Assembly (NCBI GenBank): GCA_041611095.1
Contig: JBFINP010000007.1
Coordinates: 16,681-80,680 of the forward strand
Direction: 5' to 3'
Source of the DNA: UBA6912 sp041611095
GTDB lineage: Bacteria; Actinomycetota; Acidimicrobiia; Spongiisociales; UBA5794
Length of the DNA stretch: 64,000 nt
Each line of letters starts with the position of its first letter. Positions within the stretch are counted from its first letter, which is position 1. Below the pieces are notes generated by a model. It had not been told where the DNA came from and made no database searches. It worked only from the letters and a program-made list of their open reading frames with translations. The position numbers and the translations under genes were made by a program. Positions 15,372 through 23,720 of the stretch are shown here, piece after piece.

Positions 15372-16024
15372 CCGCTGAAGAACGCGCCGCGGACCTCGAG
15401 ATCCTCGCCACCCGTGCTGCCACGTGCCGCGATTGCAGGCTCCACGAGGCCCGGACCAACGTCGTGTTCGGCTCGGGCGACCCCGACGCCGATCTCATGA
15501 TCGTGGGCGAGGGACCGGGCCAGCGTGAGGACGAACAGGGCCTTCCGTTCGTCGGTCCCTCGGGTCGCCTCCTCGACGAGCTTCTCGGCCAGATCGGGCT
15601 CGAGCGTGCCCAGGTGTACATCGGCAACGTCGTCAAGTGCCGCCCGCCCGGCAACCGCGACCCGCGACCCGACGAGATCGACTCGTGCAAGGGCTACCTA
15701 CGCGAGCAGCTGCGCCTCGTCGATCCCAAGGTCGTGCTCACGCTCGGCAACTTCTCGAGCAAGCTGCTGCTCCGCACCGACACGGGCATCACGAGACTCC
15801 GCGGTCGAGCCTACGAGTGGTGGGGCCGGTACCTCGTGCCGACCTTCCACCCGGCTGCCGCTCTACGGGGGAGCGCTCGGGTGCGCAGCGAGATGGAATA
15901 CGACTTCGGGATCGTGCGCGCCGTCATCGACGGTAACCTTCCAGGGATGCGCAACAACGAGGGCCAGGAAGCCCCCGCAGGCGCCGTGGAAGCCGATCCG
16001 GAGCAGCTCGACCTCTTTCGATGA
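15368..16024 (+). CDS. Family 4 uracil-DNA glycosylase (Fe-S)
   Basis: Family 4 enzymes excise uracil from DNA and hold a 4Fe-4S cluster. The 218-residue protein has the four cluster cysteines C20, C23, C91 and C107. It also has GEGPGQREDEQGLPFVGPSG (residues 48-67) and the late motif TFHPAAAL. The C-terminus is extended and ends LDLFR, resembling a clamp-binding tail, which is an inference. It overlaps neighbours on both sides by four bases. Confidence 0.93.
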   Translation: MTAEERAADLEILATRAATCRDCRLHEARTNVVFGSGDPDADLMIVGEGPGQREDEQGLPFVGPSGRLLDELLGQIGLERAQVYIGNVVKCRPPGNRDPRPDEIDSCKGYLREQLRLVDPKVVLTLGNFSSKLLLRTDTGITRLRGRAYEWWGRYLVPTFHPAAALRGSARVRSEMEYDFGIVRAVIDGNLPGMRNNEGQEAPAGAVEADPEQLDLFR

Positions 16025-16503
16025 ATATCCACGCTTCCGAACCAGGCTCCTCACTCGAGGCGACATCGCAGTCGCCCGCCGACACGCTGGCGCTCGGCCG
16101 CCGGCTTGCAGGCGTGCTGCTGCCGGGCGACATCGTGCTGCTCGTGGGTCGGCTCGGAGCCGGCAAGACTCTCCTGGCGGCAGGGATCGCCGAGGGGCTC
16201 GGCGTCGAGGACACCGTGACCAGCCCCACCTTCGTGCTCGTGCGGAGCTACGACGGTCTCGTCCCCGTTCATCACGCCGATTTGTATCGCATAGGCTCGA
16301 ACGGCGAGTTCGACGACCTCGACCTCCTCGAGCAATCGCAGGACGGCGTGCTCCTCATCGAGTGGGGGAATGTCGTGGCCTCGGCCCTTCCGCCCGACCA
16401 TCTCATGGTGGAGCTGCTGATCGACGGTGAGCATCAGCGCACGTTGCGATTCACGCCGTACGGTGGCTTCTGCAATCGCGAGCTGACTGGGCTGATCGCA
16501 TGA
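16021..16503 (+). CDS. tsaE: tRNA t6A synthesis ATPase TsaE
   Basis: TsaE is the ATPase of the TsaB-TsaD-TsaE complex that installs threonylcarbamoyl-adenosine at position 37 of ANN-decoding tRNAs. The 160-residue protein has a Walker A loop GRLGAGKT at residues 43-50. It also has the SPTF motif at 68-71 and HADLYRI, followed by the acidic LIEWG block. It overlaps udg4 and tsaB by four bases, forming a coupled set with tsaB, rimI and tsaD. Confidence 0.95.
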   Translation: MNIHASEPGSSLEATSQSPADTLALGRRLAGVLLPGDIVLLVGRLGAGKTLLAAGIAEGLGVEDTVTSPTFVLVRSYDGLVPVHHADLYRIGSNGEFDDLDLLEQSQDGVLLIEWGNVVASALPPDHLMVELLIDGEHQRTLRFTPYGGFCNRELTGLIA

Positions 16504-17216
16504 AGATCCTCGCCATCGAGACCGCCACGAAGGCCAGTTCGGTCGCGCTCGGCGAGGACGGCAGTCTCATCGCGATGTCGGTGAGCGTGGATCCACGAGG
16601 CCACGTCGGTTTCCTCGTTCCCGCGATCGACTTCTGCTTCGAGCGGGCCGACTGGGCTCCCGACGAGCTCGATGCCGTCGCCGTGGACGTCGGGCCCGGT
16701 CCCTACACCGGGCTGCGTGCCGGTATCGCCACCGCCCAGGCGGTCGCCGCCGCCGTGGGGGCCCCGGTCATCCCCGCCAGCTCGCTCACGGTGCTCGCGT
16801 TGCGTGCCGCCACCGGGCGGCGCCGTATCTGGTCCCTCGTCGACGTGCGCCGCGGCCAGATCGCCGCCGCCCCCTTCACGCCGGTACCCGGAGGCGTGGT
16901 GCCGGATGGCCCTCGTGAGCTGCTCTCGCCCGAGGAGTTTCATGCCATCCTCGACGCCGACAGGAACGACACGCTCATCGTCGGCGAGTGGCAGACCCTG
17001 CCCGAGTCGGTGTTTCGAGGCATCCACAGGGCCCGCAAGGGTCGCCCCCGGTACCCGTCGGCCGACGTCCTGCTCGAGATCGCCGAGCTGCGAGCCTCCC
17101 AGGGTGAGCTGTCGGGGCCCGAGGCCCTGCAGCCGATCTACCTGCGGGACCCCGACGCTCGGATCAACTGGCCCGACTTCCGTGAAGAGGGCGTGTGGCC
17201 GGGAGCCGCATCATGA
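16500..17216 (+). CDS. tsaB: tRNA t6A synthesis protein TsaB
   Basis: TsaB is the inactive ASKHA-fold partner of TsaD in t6A synthesis. The 238-residue protein begins MKILAIETATKASSVALG and has the conserved VDVGPGPYTGLRAGIATAQ block and an SSLTVLA motif. It lacks the metal-binding histidines of TsaD, as expected. It sits between tsaE and rimI with four-base overlaps. Confidence 0.95.
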   Translation: MKILAIETATKASSVALGEDGSLIAMSVSVDPRGHVGFLVPAIDFCFERADWAPDELDAVAVDVGPGPYTGLRAGIATAQAVAAAVGAPVIPASSLTVLALRAATGRRRIWSLVDVRRGQIAAAPFTPVPGGVVPDGPRELLSPEEFHAILDADRNDTLIVGEWQTLPESVFRGIHRARKGRPRYPSADVLLEIAELRASQGELSGPEALQPIYLRDPDARINWPDFREEGVWPGAAS

Positions 17217-17740
17217 GCGCGGATACGACACGACGAGCCGATCCGATGGTCGTGCGGCCGATGACCGGGAGCGATTTGCCCACGGTGGTCGAGCTCGAGC
17301 GGCGCATCTACCCCCAGCCCTGGTCGCTCCGGGTCTTCGAGGATGAGCTGGCGCAGTCGGGGCGGGTCTACGTCGTTGCCCAGGCGGGCGACCGTATCGT
17401 CGGATACGGCGGAGTGATGGTCATCGTCGACGATGCCCACGTGACCACCCTCGCCGTCGATCCAGATTCCCGCCGGGACCGGCTCGGGAGCCGGTTGATG
17501 CTGCAGCTGGTGGATGCCGTGCTCGAGATGGGTGCCAAGCACCTCACACTCGAGGTGAGGATGTCGAACCAGGCGGCGCAGCGCCTGTATGCCAAGTTCG
17601 GGCTGGCACCGGTGGGCGTGCGCAAGGAGTACTACGGCGACGAAGACGCCCTGGTCATGTGGGCGATCGACATCGACGGGACCGATTATCTCGTGAGACT
17701 CGAGCGGCTGCGTCGGGATCTGGAGACACCGCATGCGTGA
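17213..17740 (+). CDS. rimI: Ribosomal-protein alanine N-acetyltransferase-like GNAT protein
   Basis: RimI acetylates the N-terminus of ribosomal protein S18 in other bacteria. In actinobacteria it is regularly found among the tsa genes. The 175-residue product has the GNAT fold with the acetyl-CoA loop DSRRDRLGSRLM. It also has the motif LEVRMSNQAAQRLYAKFGL. The ATG at 17213 overlaps the tsaB stop (ATGA); an earlier in-frame start lies inside tsaB. Identity as RimI rests on context as much as on sequence. Confidence 0.85.
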   Translation: MSADTTRRADPMVVRPMTGSDLPTVVELERRIYPQPWSLRVFEDELAQSGRVYVVAQAGDRIVGYGGVMVIVDDAHVTTLAVDPDSRRDRLGSRLMLQLVDAVLEMGAKHLTLEVRMSNQAAQRLYAKFGLAPVGVRKEYYGDEDALVMWAIDIDGTDYLVRLERLRRDLETPHA

Positions 17741-18743
17741 CGAACCGTTGATCCTCGGTATCGAGACGAGCTGCGACGAGACGGGAGTAGCGGTCGTCAA
17801 GGGTATGGGCGTGCTCTCGTCGGTGCTGGCGTCGCAGGCCGAAGCTCACGCCCGCTTCGGCGGCGTCGTCCCCGAGGTGGCCGCCCGCGCCCACGTCGAC
17901 GCCATCCGGCCGCTCGTGCACGAGGCCATGCGCCAGGCCGGCGTCCATTCCGACGACATCGATGCCATCGCCGCGACCCAAGGTCCGGGTCTCGTCGGAT
18001 CCCTCGTAGTCGGCTACGCCTTCGCCAAGTCGCTGGCGTGGACCCTGCGCAAGCCGTTCATCGGGGTCGATCACATGGAGGGCCACCTCTTCGCCCCGCG
18101 CCTCGACCACGAGGACTATCGCCCCCCGGCCGTCGTCCTGCTGGCTTCCGGCGGTCACAGCCAGATCGTGCTGGTCCGCGACTGGGGCGACTACGAGATC
18201 CTCGGCAGCACCATCGACGACGCCGCCGGTGAAGCCTTCGACAAGCTCGCCCGGTTCATGGGTCTCGGCTTCCCCGGCGGTCCGGCCATCGACCGTGCCT
18301 CAGAGGGTGGTGACCCCAACGCGGTGACATTCCCACGGGCGCTGCGCGACCGACCCTTCGATCTGTCGTTCTCGGGGCTCAAGACCTCGGTCACGACGTT
18401 CCTCGAGAAGGCGAAGGCGGCCGATGATGTCCCGCCGCTGAACGACGTCGCCGCATCGATCCAGGAAGCCATCGTCGATGCCCTCGTCGAGAAGACGTTC
18501 AACGCCGTGCGCGAGACCGGCGCCAAGGTCGTGGCCGGCGGGGGAGGCGTGCTGGCGAACCGCCGTCTCCGGCAGCGCATGGCCGAGGAGGCAGATGCAG
18601 CCGGTGTCGAGATGTTCGTGCCTTCACCGGGGCTGTGCACCGACAACGGCGCCATGATCGCCGCCGCCGCCGAGTTCTGGATGCTGGCGGGCCGGGACAC
18701 GCCATGGCGCAGCGACGTCGACCCGGGTCTCAAGCTGGCCTGA
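17733..18743 (+). CDS. tsaD: tRNA t6A transferase TsaD
   Basis: TsaD transfers the threonylcarbamoyl group to A37 of tRNA. The 336-residue ASKHA-fold protein begins with ILGIETSCDETGVAVV and has the metal-binding HMEGH (H114, H118). It also has the DDAAGEAFDK loop, VAGGGGVLANRRLR and the C-terminal CTDNGAMIA motif. All key residues are present. It overlaps rimI by eight bases and ends the acpS-to-tsaD operon. A convergent S41 peptidase gene starts four bases after its stop, with no hairpin between them. Confidence 0.97.
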   Translation: MRDEPLILGIETSCDETGVAVVKGMGVLSSVLASQAEAHARFGGVVPEVAARAHVDAIRPLVHEAMRQAGVHSDDIDAIAATQGPGLVGSLVVGYAFAKSLAWTLRKPFIGVDHMEGHLFAPRLDHEDYRPPAVVLLASGGHSQIVLVRDWGDYEILGSTIDDAAGEAFDKLARFMGLGFPGGPAIDRASEGGDPNAVTFPRALRDRPFDLSFSGLKTSVTTFLEKAKAADDVPPLNDVAASIQEAIVDALVEKTFNAVRETGAKVVAGGGGVLANRRLRQRMAEEADAAGVEMFVPSPGLCTDNGAMIAAAAEFWMLAGRDTPWRSDVDPGLKLA

Positions 18744-18747
18744 ATCG

Positions 18748-19758
18748 TCAGGCCGGGGCGTCGAGCTGGGCGAGGGCAATCCGGGCCTCGTTCCACACCG
18801 GACCCCGGTGCCGACCCGAGCCCAGGGTGAGCACGTGCTCCAGTGCGAGCCGGTACGCCACGGTGTGGGCGAGGTCGGCCGCAACCGCGACGTCGGGCTC
18901 GACACCGCGACCCTCCCAGTTGTCACCGATAACCGGATTCACGGGGTAACCGGACGGGACCGAGAACATCAGGTGGGGGCCGACCCGGTAGCGGTAGTCG
19001 AAGTTCGCAGCTCCTGCGGTCCGTTCGCCGACGATGGTCGCCCGGCCGTGGTGCCGGAGGTCGTAGCTCATGCCCTCGGCGGCGGAGATGCTCTCGGCGC
19101 TCGTCAGGAGAAAGACCGGCTTGCTCCCGCCGAACACGGGCTCTGGCACCGAGTGCGTCGAGATCTCGAGGGTGCGATCGTCGCCCGGGAAGTGGAGGGA
19201 GCTGAGCGGGACGGGTTCGTCGAACAGGAACGAGCAGACGAGGGCGACCATATCCGGCTCTCCACCTCCGCAGCGACGTAGATCGATCAGGAGGACGTCC
19301 GTGTCGGCGACGAGGTGCATCGCGGCGACGGCCGCCGCCTGCGACATCGTGGTCGGGTAGAAGCGGCGGATGTCGACGTAGCCGACGTTGCCAGGTAGGC
19401 GCTCGACTCGTGCGATGCCGTGGGCGTCCAGGCGCGCCTCAGCGGGATGTCGTCCCGATTCCGGGACGACCGCGCCGATCTCCATCGTCAGTTCTGCGAC
19501 GGAGTGTCGGAGCCGTAGGTGGAGATCGCCGCTGGCCACGATCGTATCTTCTGTCACCGCTGCGGCGAACGAGCCGTCGTCGGCGATGTCGTACGCCCCG
19601 GCAGCCAGCCGTTCGCGGAGCCGTTGCGTCACCCGAGCTGTCACCTCCGGGAAGAGGTAGTGCGTGTCGACGAGGTCGATGAGGACCTCGACCTCGGACG
19701 TCCGATCGTGAAACGGTCGGGCCACCCGGCTCAAGCTAGTGCTGCCCCGTGGTCTCAC
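18748..19758 (-). CDS. S41 family peptidase (IRBP / C-terminal processing type)
   Basis: The 336-residue product matches the tail-specific protease fold. It has an N-terminal helical cap (LVDTHYLFPEVTARVTQRLR), a strand block NVGYVDIRRFYP, and VLLIDLRRCGGGEPDMV. The serine-containing segment LTSAESISAAEGMSYDL holds the likely nucleophile. There is no PDZ domain and no obvious signal peptide, so it resembles interphotoreceptor retinoid-binding-like members. The GTG start overlaps the stop of the upstream sulfatase-like gene by four bases (GTGA), so the two are probably translated together. Confidence 0.75.
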   Translation of the reverse strand: MRPRGSTSLSRVARPFHDRTSEVEVLIDLVDTHYLFPEVTARVTQRLRERLAAGAYDIADDGSFAAAVTEDTIVASGDLHLRLRHSVAELTMEIGAVVPESGRHPAEARLDAHGIARVERLPGNVGYVDIRRFYPTTMSQAAAVAAMHLVADTDVLLIDLRRCGGGEPDMVALVCSFLFDEPVPLSSLHFPGDDRTLEISTHSVPEPVFGGSKPVFLLTSAESISAAEGMSYDLRHHGRATIVGERTAGAANFDYRYRVGPHLMFSVPSGYPVNPVIGDNWEGRGVEPDVAVAADLAHTVAYRLALEHVLTLGSGRHRGPVWNEARIALAQLDAPA

Positions 19759-21296
19759 CGCATCAGCCGGTCGGTGAGATCGACGACATCGCGGTCGTCG
19801 CCCTCACCAGGCACGAAGAACGCTCGCTGCTCGATGTCGCCGAGGCCGGTGCCGAGTGCGCAATCGGTCGTGCGTCGAAACGCATCGATGGGTGAGGCCA
19901 GCCGGCCGGAAGGGCACCCGGGTGCGGCAATCGCGAGCAGAACTCCCATCCTCTCTACGAAGTCGCCGTCGCTCCATTCGGCGGGCGGCACACGCCCCTG
20001 ATCGGCGCCATCTGGGCCGTGGTCAGCCGTGAGGACGATGACCGTGTCCGGTCGGGGCACTGCATCGAGCACCTCGAGCACGAGCCGGTTGAGGCACGTG
20101 ATCTCCTCCCCATACGCGATGCGTCGCCGGGCGACGACCTCGTCCGTCATCTCGGGGGTGACCATGTTCACGGCGTTGCGCCAGGCCGTCACCTGGAGCC
20201 GGCAATCCTCGTCCACCTGGAGGGGAGGGTGGGGGAGGGTGATGTGGGCGAACAGCAGCCTCGGACGCTCGCTCGTCTCGGACACCACGTCCGGCAGCCG
20301 CTCGAGCTGGCGGAGGCTCTGTGACGCAAACGGATGGGCGAGGAGGGAGTTGGTGAGGGGCTGCAGGACCGTCAGCCGGCTGAGCATCTCGGCGGTACGG
20401 CGGACGACCCCAGTCCGTACGCAGCGATCCATGAGGCGCGAGCAGTTGGAACCATCCCATCCGTTCTCCACGAACGTGATCTCGTACCCGGCTTCGCGGA
20501 ACAGAGAGAAGAACGGGTTGTCGCCTCCGAGGAGCTGACGTCCCATCGCGTGCTCGGCAGCGGAGACCGGGCCTGCTTCCAACGGATGACCCATCGTCAG
20601 CATGCTCGACATGGACGCCCAAGTCGCCGAGTAGCCGGTGAAGGCGTCGGAGGAGACGACGAAGCCCCTGTTCACGAGCTCGGCGAGGAATGGGCCGTTG
20701 TCGTACCCGTAGCGAGAGGCGAGCACGTCCGTGCGCGCATAGCCGTCGAGGATGAGAACGATCACGTCGGGTTTCGGCGCGTCATCGGCGACGCTGGCGG
20801 CGATGGGGGGATAGCCAGCCGGCGTCACCGCCATCCGGTTCCGGATGTCGAGCACGGTGGCGCCGACGATCACGAGGGTCAGCAGGGTGAGCACGATGGG
20901 GACGAACGCTCTGTCCGCGAGCCTCCCCACCAGGATCAGTATGCCGACTGCATGGGCGACCGGGATCGCACTCTCGAGCAGGAAGATGTCCGCATCGAGG
21001 GCACGGCCGATCAACGTGAATGCGGGCCATGTGAACAGGACGATGGTCCACGCCGCCGTGAGGGCGAGCGCTGTCCTGAGATCGTGCGACATCGCACGGA
21101 CCACGAGATACAGCATGGCGACGAAGAGTGCGATCAGCACCGTGCCGAGCACGACGTGATAGGGACGGAAAGAGTGGATCGTGAGGCCCGCGAGCAGGAG
21201 GGCGGGCACCGGTACCACCAGGATCACGGGGATCACCCAAAGCAGCACGGACCCGTGACGCGCCCGGGTGCCGGGGGCCGGCGAAGTGTGGTCCAT
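19755..21296 (-). CDS. Membrane-anchored sulfatase / alkaline phosphatase superfamily protein
   Basis: The 513-residue protein has five or so hydrophobic segments in the first 170 residues (for example SVLLWVIPVILVVPVPALLL). An extracytoplasmic domain of the alkaline phosphatase fold follows. The metal motif PDVIVLILDGYARTDVL comes first, and VIVLTADHGPDGAD later. The residue after the LDGYA segment does not show the CxPxR of true sulfatases. It may therefore act on phosphoester polymers, like lipoteichoic-acid-type enzymes, but the substrate is unknown. The ATG at 21296 was chosen over an upstream frame that lacks family features. It is coupled to the S41 peptidase. Confidence 0.7.
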   Translation of the reverse strand: MDHTSPAPGTRARHGSVLLWVIPVILVVPVPALLLAGLTIHSFRPYHVVLGTVLIALFVAMLYLVVRAMSHDLRTALALTAAWTIVLFTWPAFTLIGRALDADIFLLESAIPVAHAVGILILVGRLADRAFVPIVLTLLTLVIVGATVLDIRNRMAVTPAGYPPIAASVADDAPKPDVIVLILDGYARTDVLASRYGYDNGPFLAELVNRGFVVSSDAFTGYSATWASMSSMLTMGHPLEAGPVSAAEHAMGRQLLGGDNPFFSLFREAGYEITFVENGWDGSNCSRLMDRCVRTGVVRRTAEMLSRLTVLQPLTNSLLAHPFASQSLRQLERLPDVVSETSERPRLLFAHITLPHPPLQVDEDCRLQVTAWRNAVNMVTPEMTDEVVARRRIAYGEEITCLNRLVLEVLDAVPRPDTVIVLTADHGPDGADQGRVPPAEWSDGDFVERMGVLLAIAAPGCPSGRLASPIDAFRRTTDCALGTGLGDIEQRAFFVPGEGDDRDVVDLTDRLMR

Positions 21297-21437
21297 GTCG
21301 CAACCCCTTCCTGCGACGCCTGGCGATATGGCTGCTGCTTCTGCTGCCCGGCCCTGCTGTCGGGAATGGTAACGGGAGTACCCGAGACGACGCTCACCGT
21401 GTGCGTCGCAGCGGCTGGCACTCCACGGACCCATCCG

Positions 21438-21464
21438 CTAGCACTCAGTTTGCGAGAGTGCTAG
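21438..21464. promoter_or_regulatory. CIRCE operator (HrcA site) upstream of groES
   Basis: CTAGCACTC (21438-21446) and GAGTGCTAG (21456-21464) form a perfect inverted repeat with a 9-base spacer, the CIRCE consensus. The HrcA repressor binds such sites and releases them on heat shock. Further GCACTC half sites lie nearby at about 21418 and 21471. Confidence 0.93.
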
Positions 21465-21522
21465 TGTCTGGCACTCGCAGGTATCGACTGCTAATCGCCT
21501 CTCGACCCAAGGAGGGAGTCGA

Positions 21523-21816
21523 ATGAATCTGAAACCCCTGGGTGACCGGATCGTGGTCAAGCCCAAGGAAGAGGACGAGGCCCGCACTGCGAGCGGCCTC
21601 GTCATACCCGACACCGCAAAAGAGAAGCCGCAGCTCGGTGAGGTGCTGGCCGTCGGCCCCGGCGCCTGGAACGAGGACGGCGACGAGCGAGTTCCCCTCG
21701 ACGTGAGCGTCGGAGATCTCGTCTTCTACTCGAAGTACGGCGGGACCGAGCTGAAGTACGAGGGTGAGGACTACCTGATTCTCTCTGCACGCGACGTCCT
21801 CGCGGTGCTGGGTTAG
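21523..21816 (+). CDS. groES: Co-chaperonin GroES
   Basis: GroES caps the GroEL folding chamber. The 97-residue protein begins MNLKPLGDRIVVKPKEEDE. It has the mobile-loop region TASGLVIPDTAKEKP and the barrel motif GDLVFYSKYGGTELKYEGEDYLIL. The ribosome binding site is GGAGGG ahead of the ATG. It forms an operon with groL 14 bases downstream and is preceded by a perfect CIRCE site. Confidence 0.98.
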   Translation: MNLKPLGDRIVVKPKEEDEARTASGLVIPDTAKEKPQLGEVLAVGPGAWNEDGDERVPLDVSVGDLVFYSKYGGTELKYEGEDYLILSARDVLAVLG

Positions 21817-21830
21817 GAGGAAGCGAACAC

Positions 21831-23462
21831 ATGGCTGCAAAGGAACTGAGATTCAGCGAGGAGGCCCGGCGTGGTCTCCAGACCGGTGTGGACAAGCTGG
21901 CCGACACCGTGAAGGTGACGCTCGGCCCGAAGGGCCGCAACGTCGTGTTGGAGAAGAAGTGGGGTGCTCCCACCATCACCAACGACGGCGTGACGATTGC
22001 CAAGGAGATCGAGTTCGACGACCCGTGGGAGAACATGGGCGCCCAACTCGCTCGCGAGGTAGCCGACAAGACCAACACGGTGGCCGGTGACGGCACCACC
22101 ACGGCGACGGTGCTCGCTCAGGCGATGGTGCGGGACGGGCTTCGGCTCGTGGCCGCCGGCGCCAACCCGATGGAGATGAAGCGCGGCATCGAGGAGGCCG
22201 TGGAGCGCGTCGTCGACTCCATCGGTGAGATGGCCACGCCGGTCGACTCGAACGCCCACGACCAGATCGCCTACGTGGCCGCCAACTCGGCTGCCGATTC
22301 GACGATCGGCGAGCGCATCGCCGACGCCCTGCAGAAGGTCGGCAATGAGGGTGTCATCACTGTCGAGGACTCCCAGACCTTCGGCGTCGAGCTGGAGTTC
22401 ACCGAGGGCATGCAGTTCGACAAGGGTTACATCTCCCCGTACTTCATCACCGATCCCGATCGCCAGGAGGCGGTCCTGGAGGAGCCGTACCTCCTGATCG
22501 TGAACTCGAAGATCTCGTCGGTGCAGGACCTGCTGCCGGTGCTCGAGAAGATCATGCAGACGGGCAAGCCGCTGCTGGTCATCGCCGAGGACGTCGAAGG
22601 CGAGGCCCTGGCCACCCTGGTGGTAAACAAGATCCGCGGCACGTTCGCCTCGGTTGCGGTGAAGGCTCCCGGATTCGGTGAGCGCCGCAAGGCCATGTTG
22701 CAGGACATCGCCATCCTCACGGGCGCCCAGGTCATCTCCGAGGAGGTCGGCCTCAAGCTCGATGGTGTGACGATCGACCTTCTGGGCAAGGCCCGCAAGG
22801 TGGTCGTGTCCAAGGACGACACGACGATTGTCGAGGGCGCCGGTACCCACGCCGACGTCGCCGCCCGGGTGAGCCAGATCCGGCGGGAGATCGAGAACTC
22901 CGACTCCGACTGGGATCGCGAGAAGCTGTCCGAGCGCTTGGCGAAGCTGGCCGGCGGTGTTGCCGTCATCAAGGTCGGCGCTGCCACCGAGGTGGAGCTC
23001 AAGGAGAAGAAGCACCGCATCGAGGACGCCATCCAGGCGACCCGTGCTGCGGTCGAGGAGGGCATCGTGCCCGGCGGCGGCGTTGCGCTGCTGCGTGCGG
23101 CCGCCGGCATCGAGAAGCTGCGTGGCGGCTCCGACGACGTCAAGGCGGGCCGCGGCCTGGTGAAGGCCTCGCTCGAGGCGCCGCTGCGTCAGATCGCGAC
23201 CAACGCTGGTTTCGAGGGCGGTGTCGTCGTCGACAAGGTGCGACACAGCGAAGGCTCCAACGGCTTCAACGCAGCCACCGGTCAGTACGAGGACCTGATC
23301 AGCGCCGGGATCATCGATCCGGCGAAGGTCACCCGCTCGACGCTCCAGAACGCGGCGTCCATCGCCGCCCTTCTCATCACGACCGAGGCGCTCGTCGCCG
23401 AGGAGAAGCAGGAAGAGCCGGCCGCCCACGGCCACGGCGGCGGCGGAATGGACATGATGTAG
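21831..23462 (+). CDS. groL: Chaperonin GroEL
   Basis: GroEL is the ATP-driven folding chamber. The 543-residue product has the expected blocks: KVTLGPKGRNVVLEKKWGAP, the ATP-binding GDGTTTATVLAQAM, and the flexible C-terminal tail GHGGGGMDMM. The tail with histidine and glycine-methionine is typical of an actinobacterial housekeeping or heat-shock paralogue. It follows groES by 14 bases with AGGAGGAAG as ribosome binding site. An 11-bp hairpin begins 10 bases after the stop. Confidence 0.98.
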   Translation: MAAKELRFSEEARRGLQTGVDKLADTVKVTLGPKGRNVVLEKKWGAPTITNDGVTIAKEIEFDDPWENMGAQLAREVADKTNTVAGDGTTTATVLAQAMVRDGLRLVAAGANPMEMKRGIEEAVERVVDSIGEMATPVDSNAHDQIAYVAANSAADSTIGERIADALQKVGNEGVITVEDSQTFGVELEFTEGMQFDKGYISPYFITDPDRQEAVLEEPYLLIVNSKISSVQDLLPVLEKIMQTGKPLLVIAEDVEGEALATLVVNKIRGTFASVAVKAPGFGERRKAMLQDIAILTGAQVISEEVGLKLDGVTIDLLGKARKVVVSKDDTTIVEGAGTHADVAARVSQIRREIENSDSDWDREKLSERLAKLAGGVAVIKVGAATEVELKEKKHRIEDAIQATRAAVEEGIVPGGGVALLRAAAGIEKLRGGSDDVKAGRGLVKASLEAPLRQIATNAGFEGGVVVDKVRHSEGSNGFNAATGQYEDLISAGIIDPAKVTRSTLQNAASIAALLITTEALVAEEKQEEPAAHGHGGGGMDMM

Positions 23463-23471
23463 GGAATAGGT

Positions 23472-23496
23472 CTTGGGGGCGCCCAGCGCCCCCAAG
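23472..23496 (+). terminator. Hairpin after groL
   Basis: CTTGGGGGCGC (23472-23482) pairs perfectly with GCGCCCCCAAG (23486-23496) around CCA. There is no T-tract. Its right half is part of the 35-base repeat listed next. Confidence 0.65.
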
Positions 23497-23632
23497 ACGC
23501 ATTCGAGCGACCGTCGTCGCCGAGCAGGCGACGAGAGGGAGCGAGCCCCGGGCCCGGCGACTGCCGGGCCCGAGTTGTTGGCGGGTCGGTTGGGGGAGGG
23601 GCGCCCAGCGCCCCCAAGACGCATTCGAGCGA
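23476..23632. repeat. 35-base direct repeat, two copies, downstream of groL
   Basis: The same 35 bases occur at 23476-23510 and 23598-23632, starting GGGGCGCCCAGCGCCCCCAA and ending ACGCATTCGAGCGA. The copies are separated by 87 bases that hold another hairpin, GGGCCCGGC/GCCGGGCCC (23550-23571). Both copies can fold. Nothing here codes for protein, and there is no third copy in the window. Confidence 0.8.
23550..23571 (+). terminator. Hairpin between the two repeats
   Basis: GGGCCCGGC (23550-23558) pairs with GCCGGGCCC (23563-23571) around GACT and is followed by GAGTTGTTGG, a weak T-containing tail. It may be a further transcription stop for groL. Confidence 0.45.
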
Positions 23633-23720
23633 GGCGAGTCCCGTGGGAACCCGGGCGACCAGACGCGGCATCCAAGAGGTGTGCGTCGGGACCTGCCGAC
23701 CCGGACTCAGGGAGGGTGAC

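Noticed and set aside
23476..23632. CRISPR-like repeat array
   Set aside because: There are only two copies, the spacer is 87 bases and structured, and no cas genes are present.
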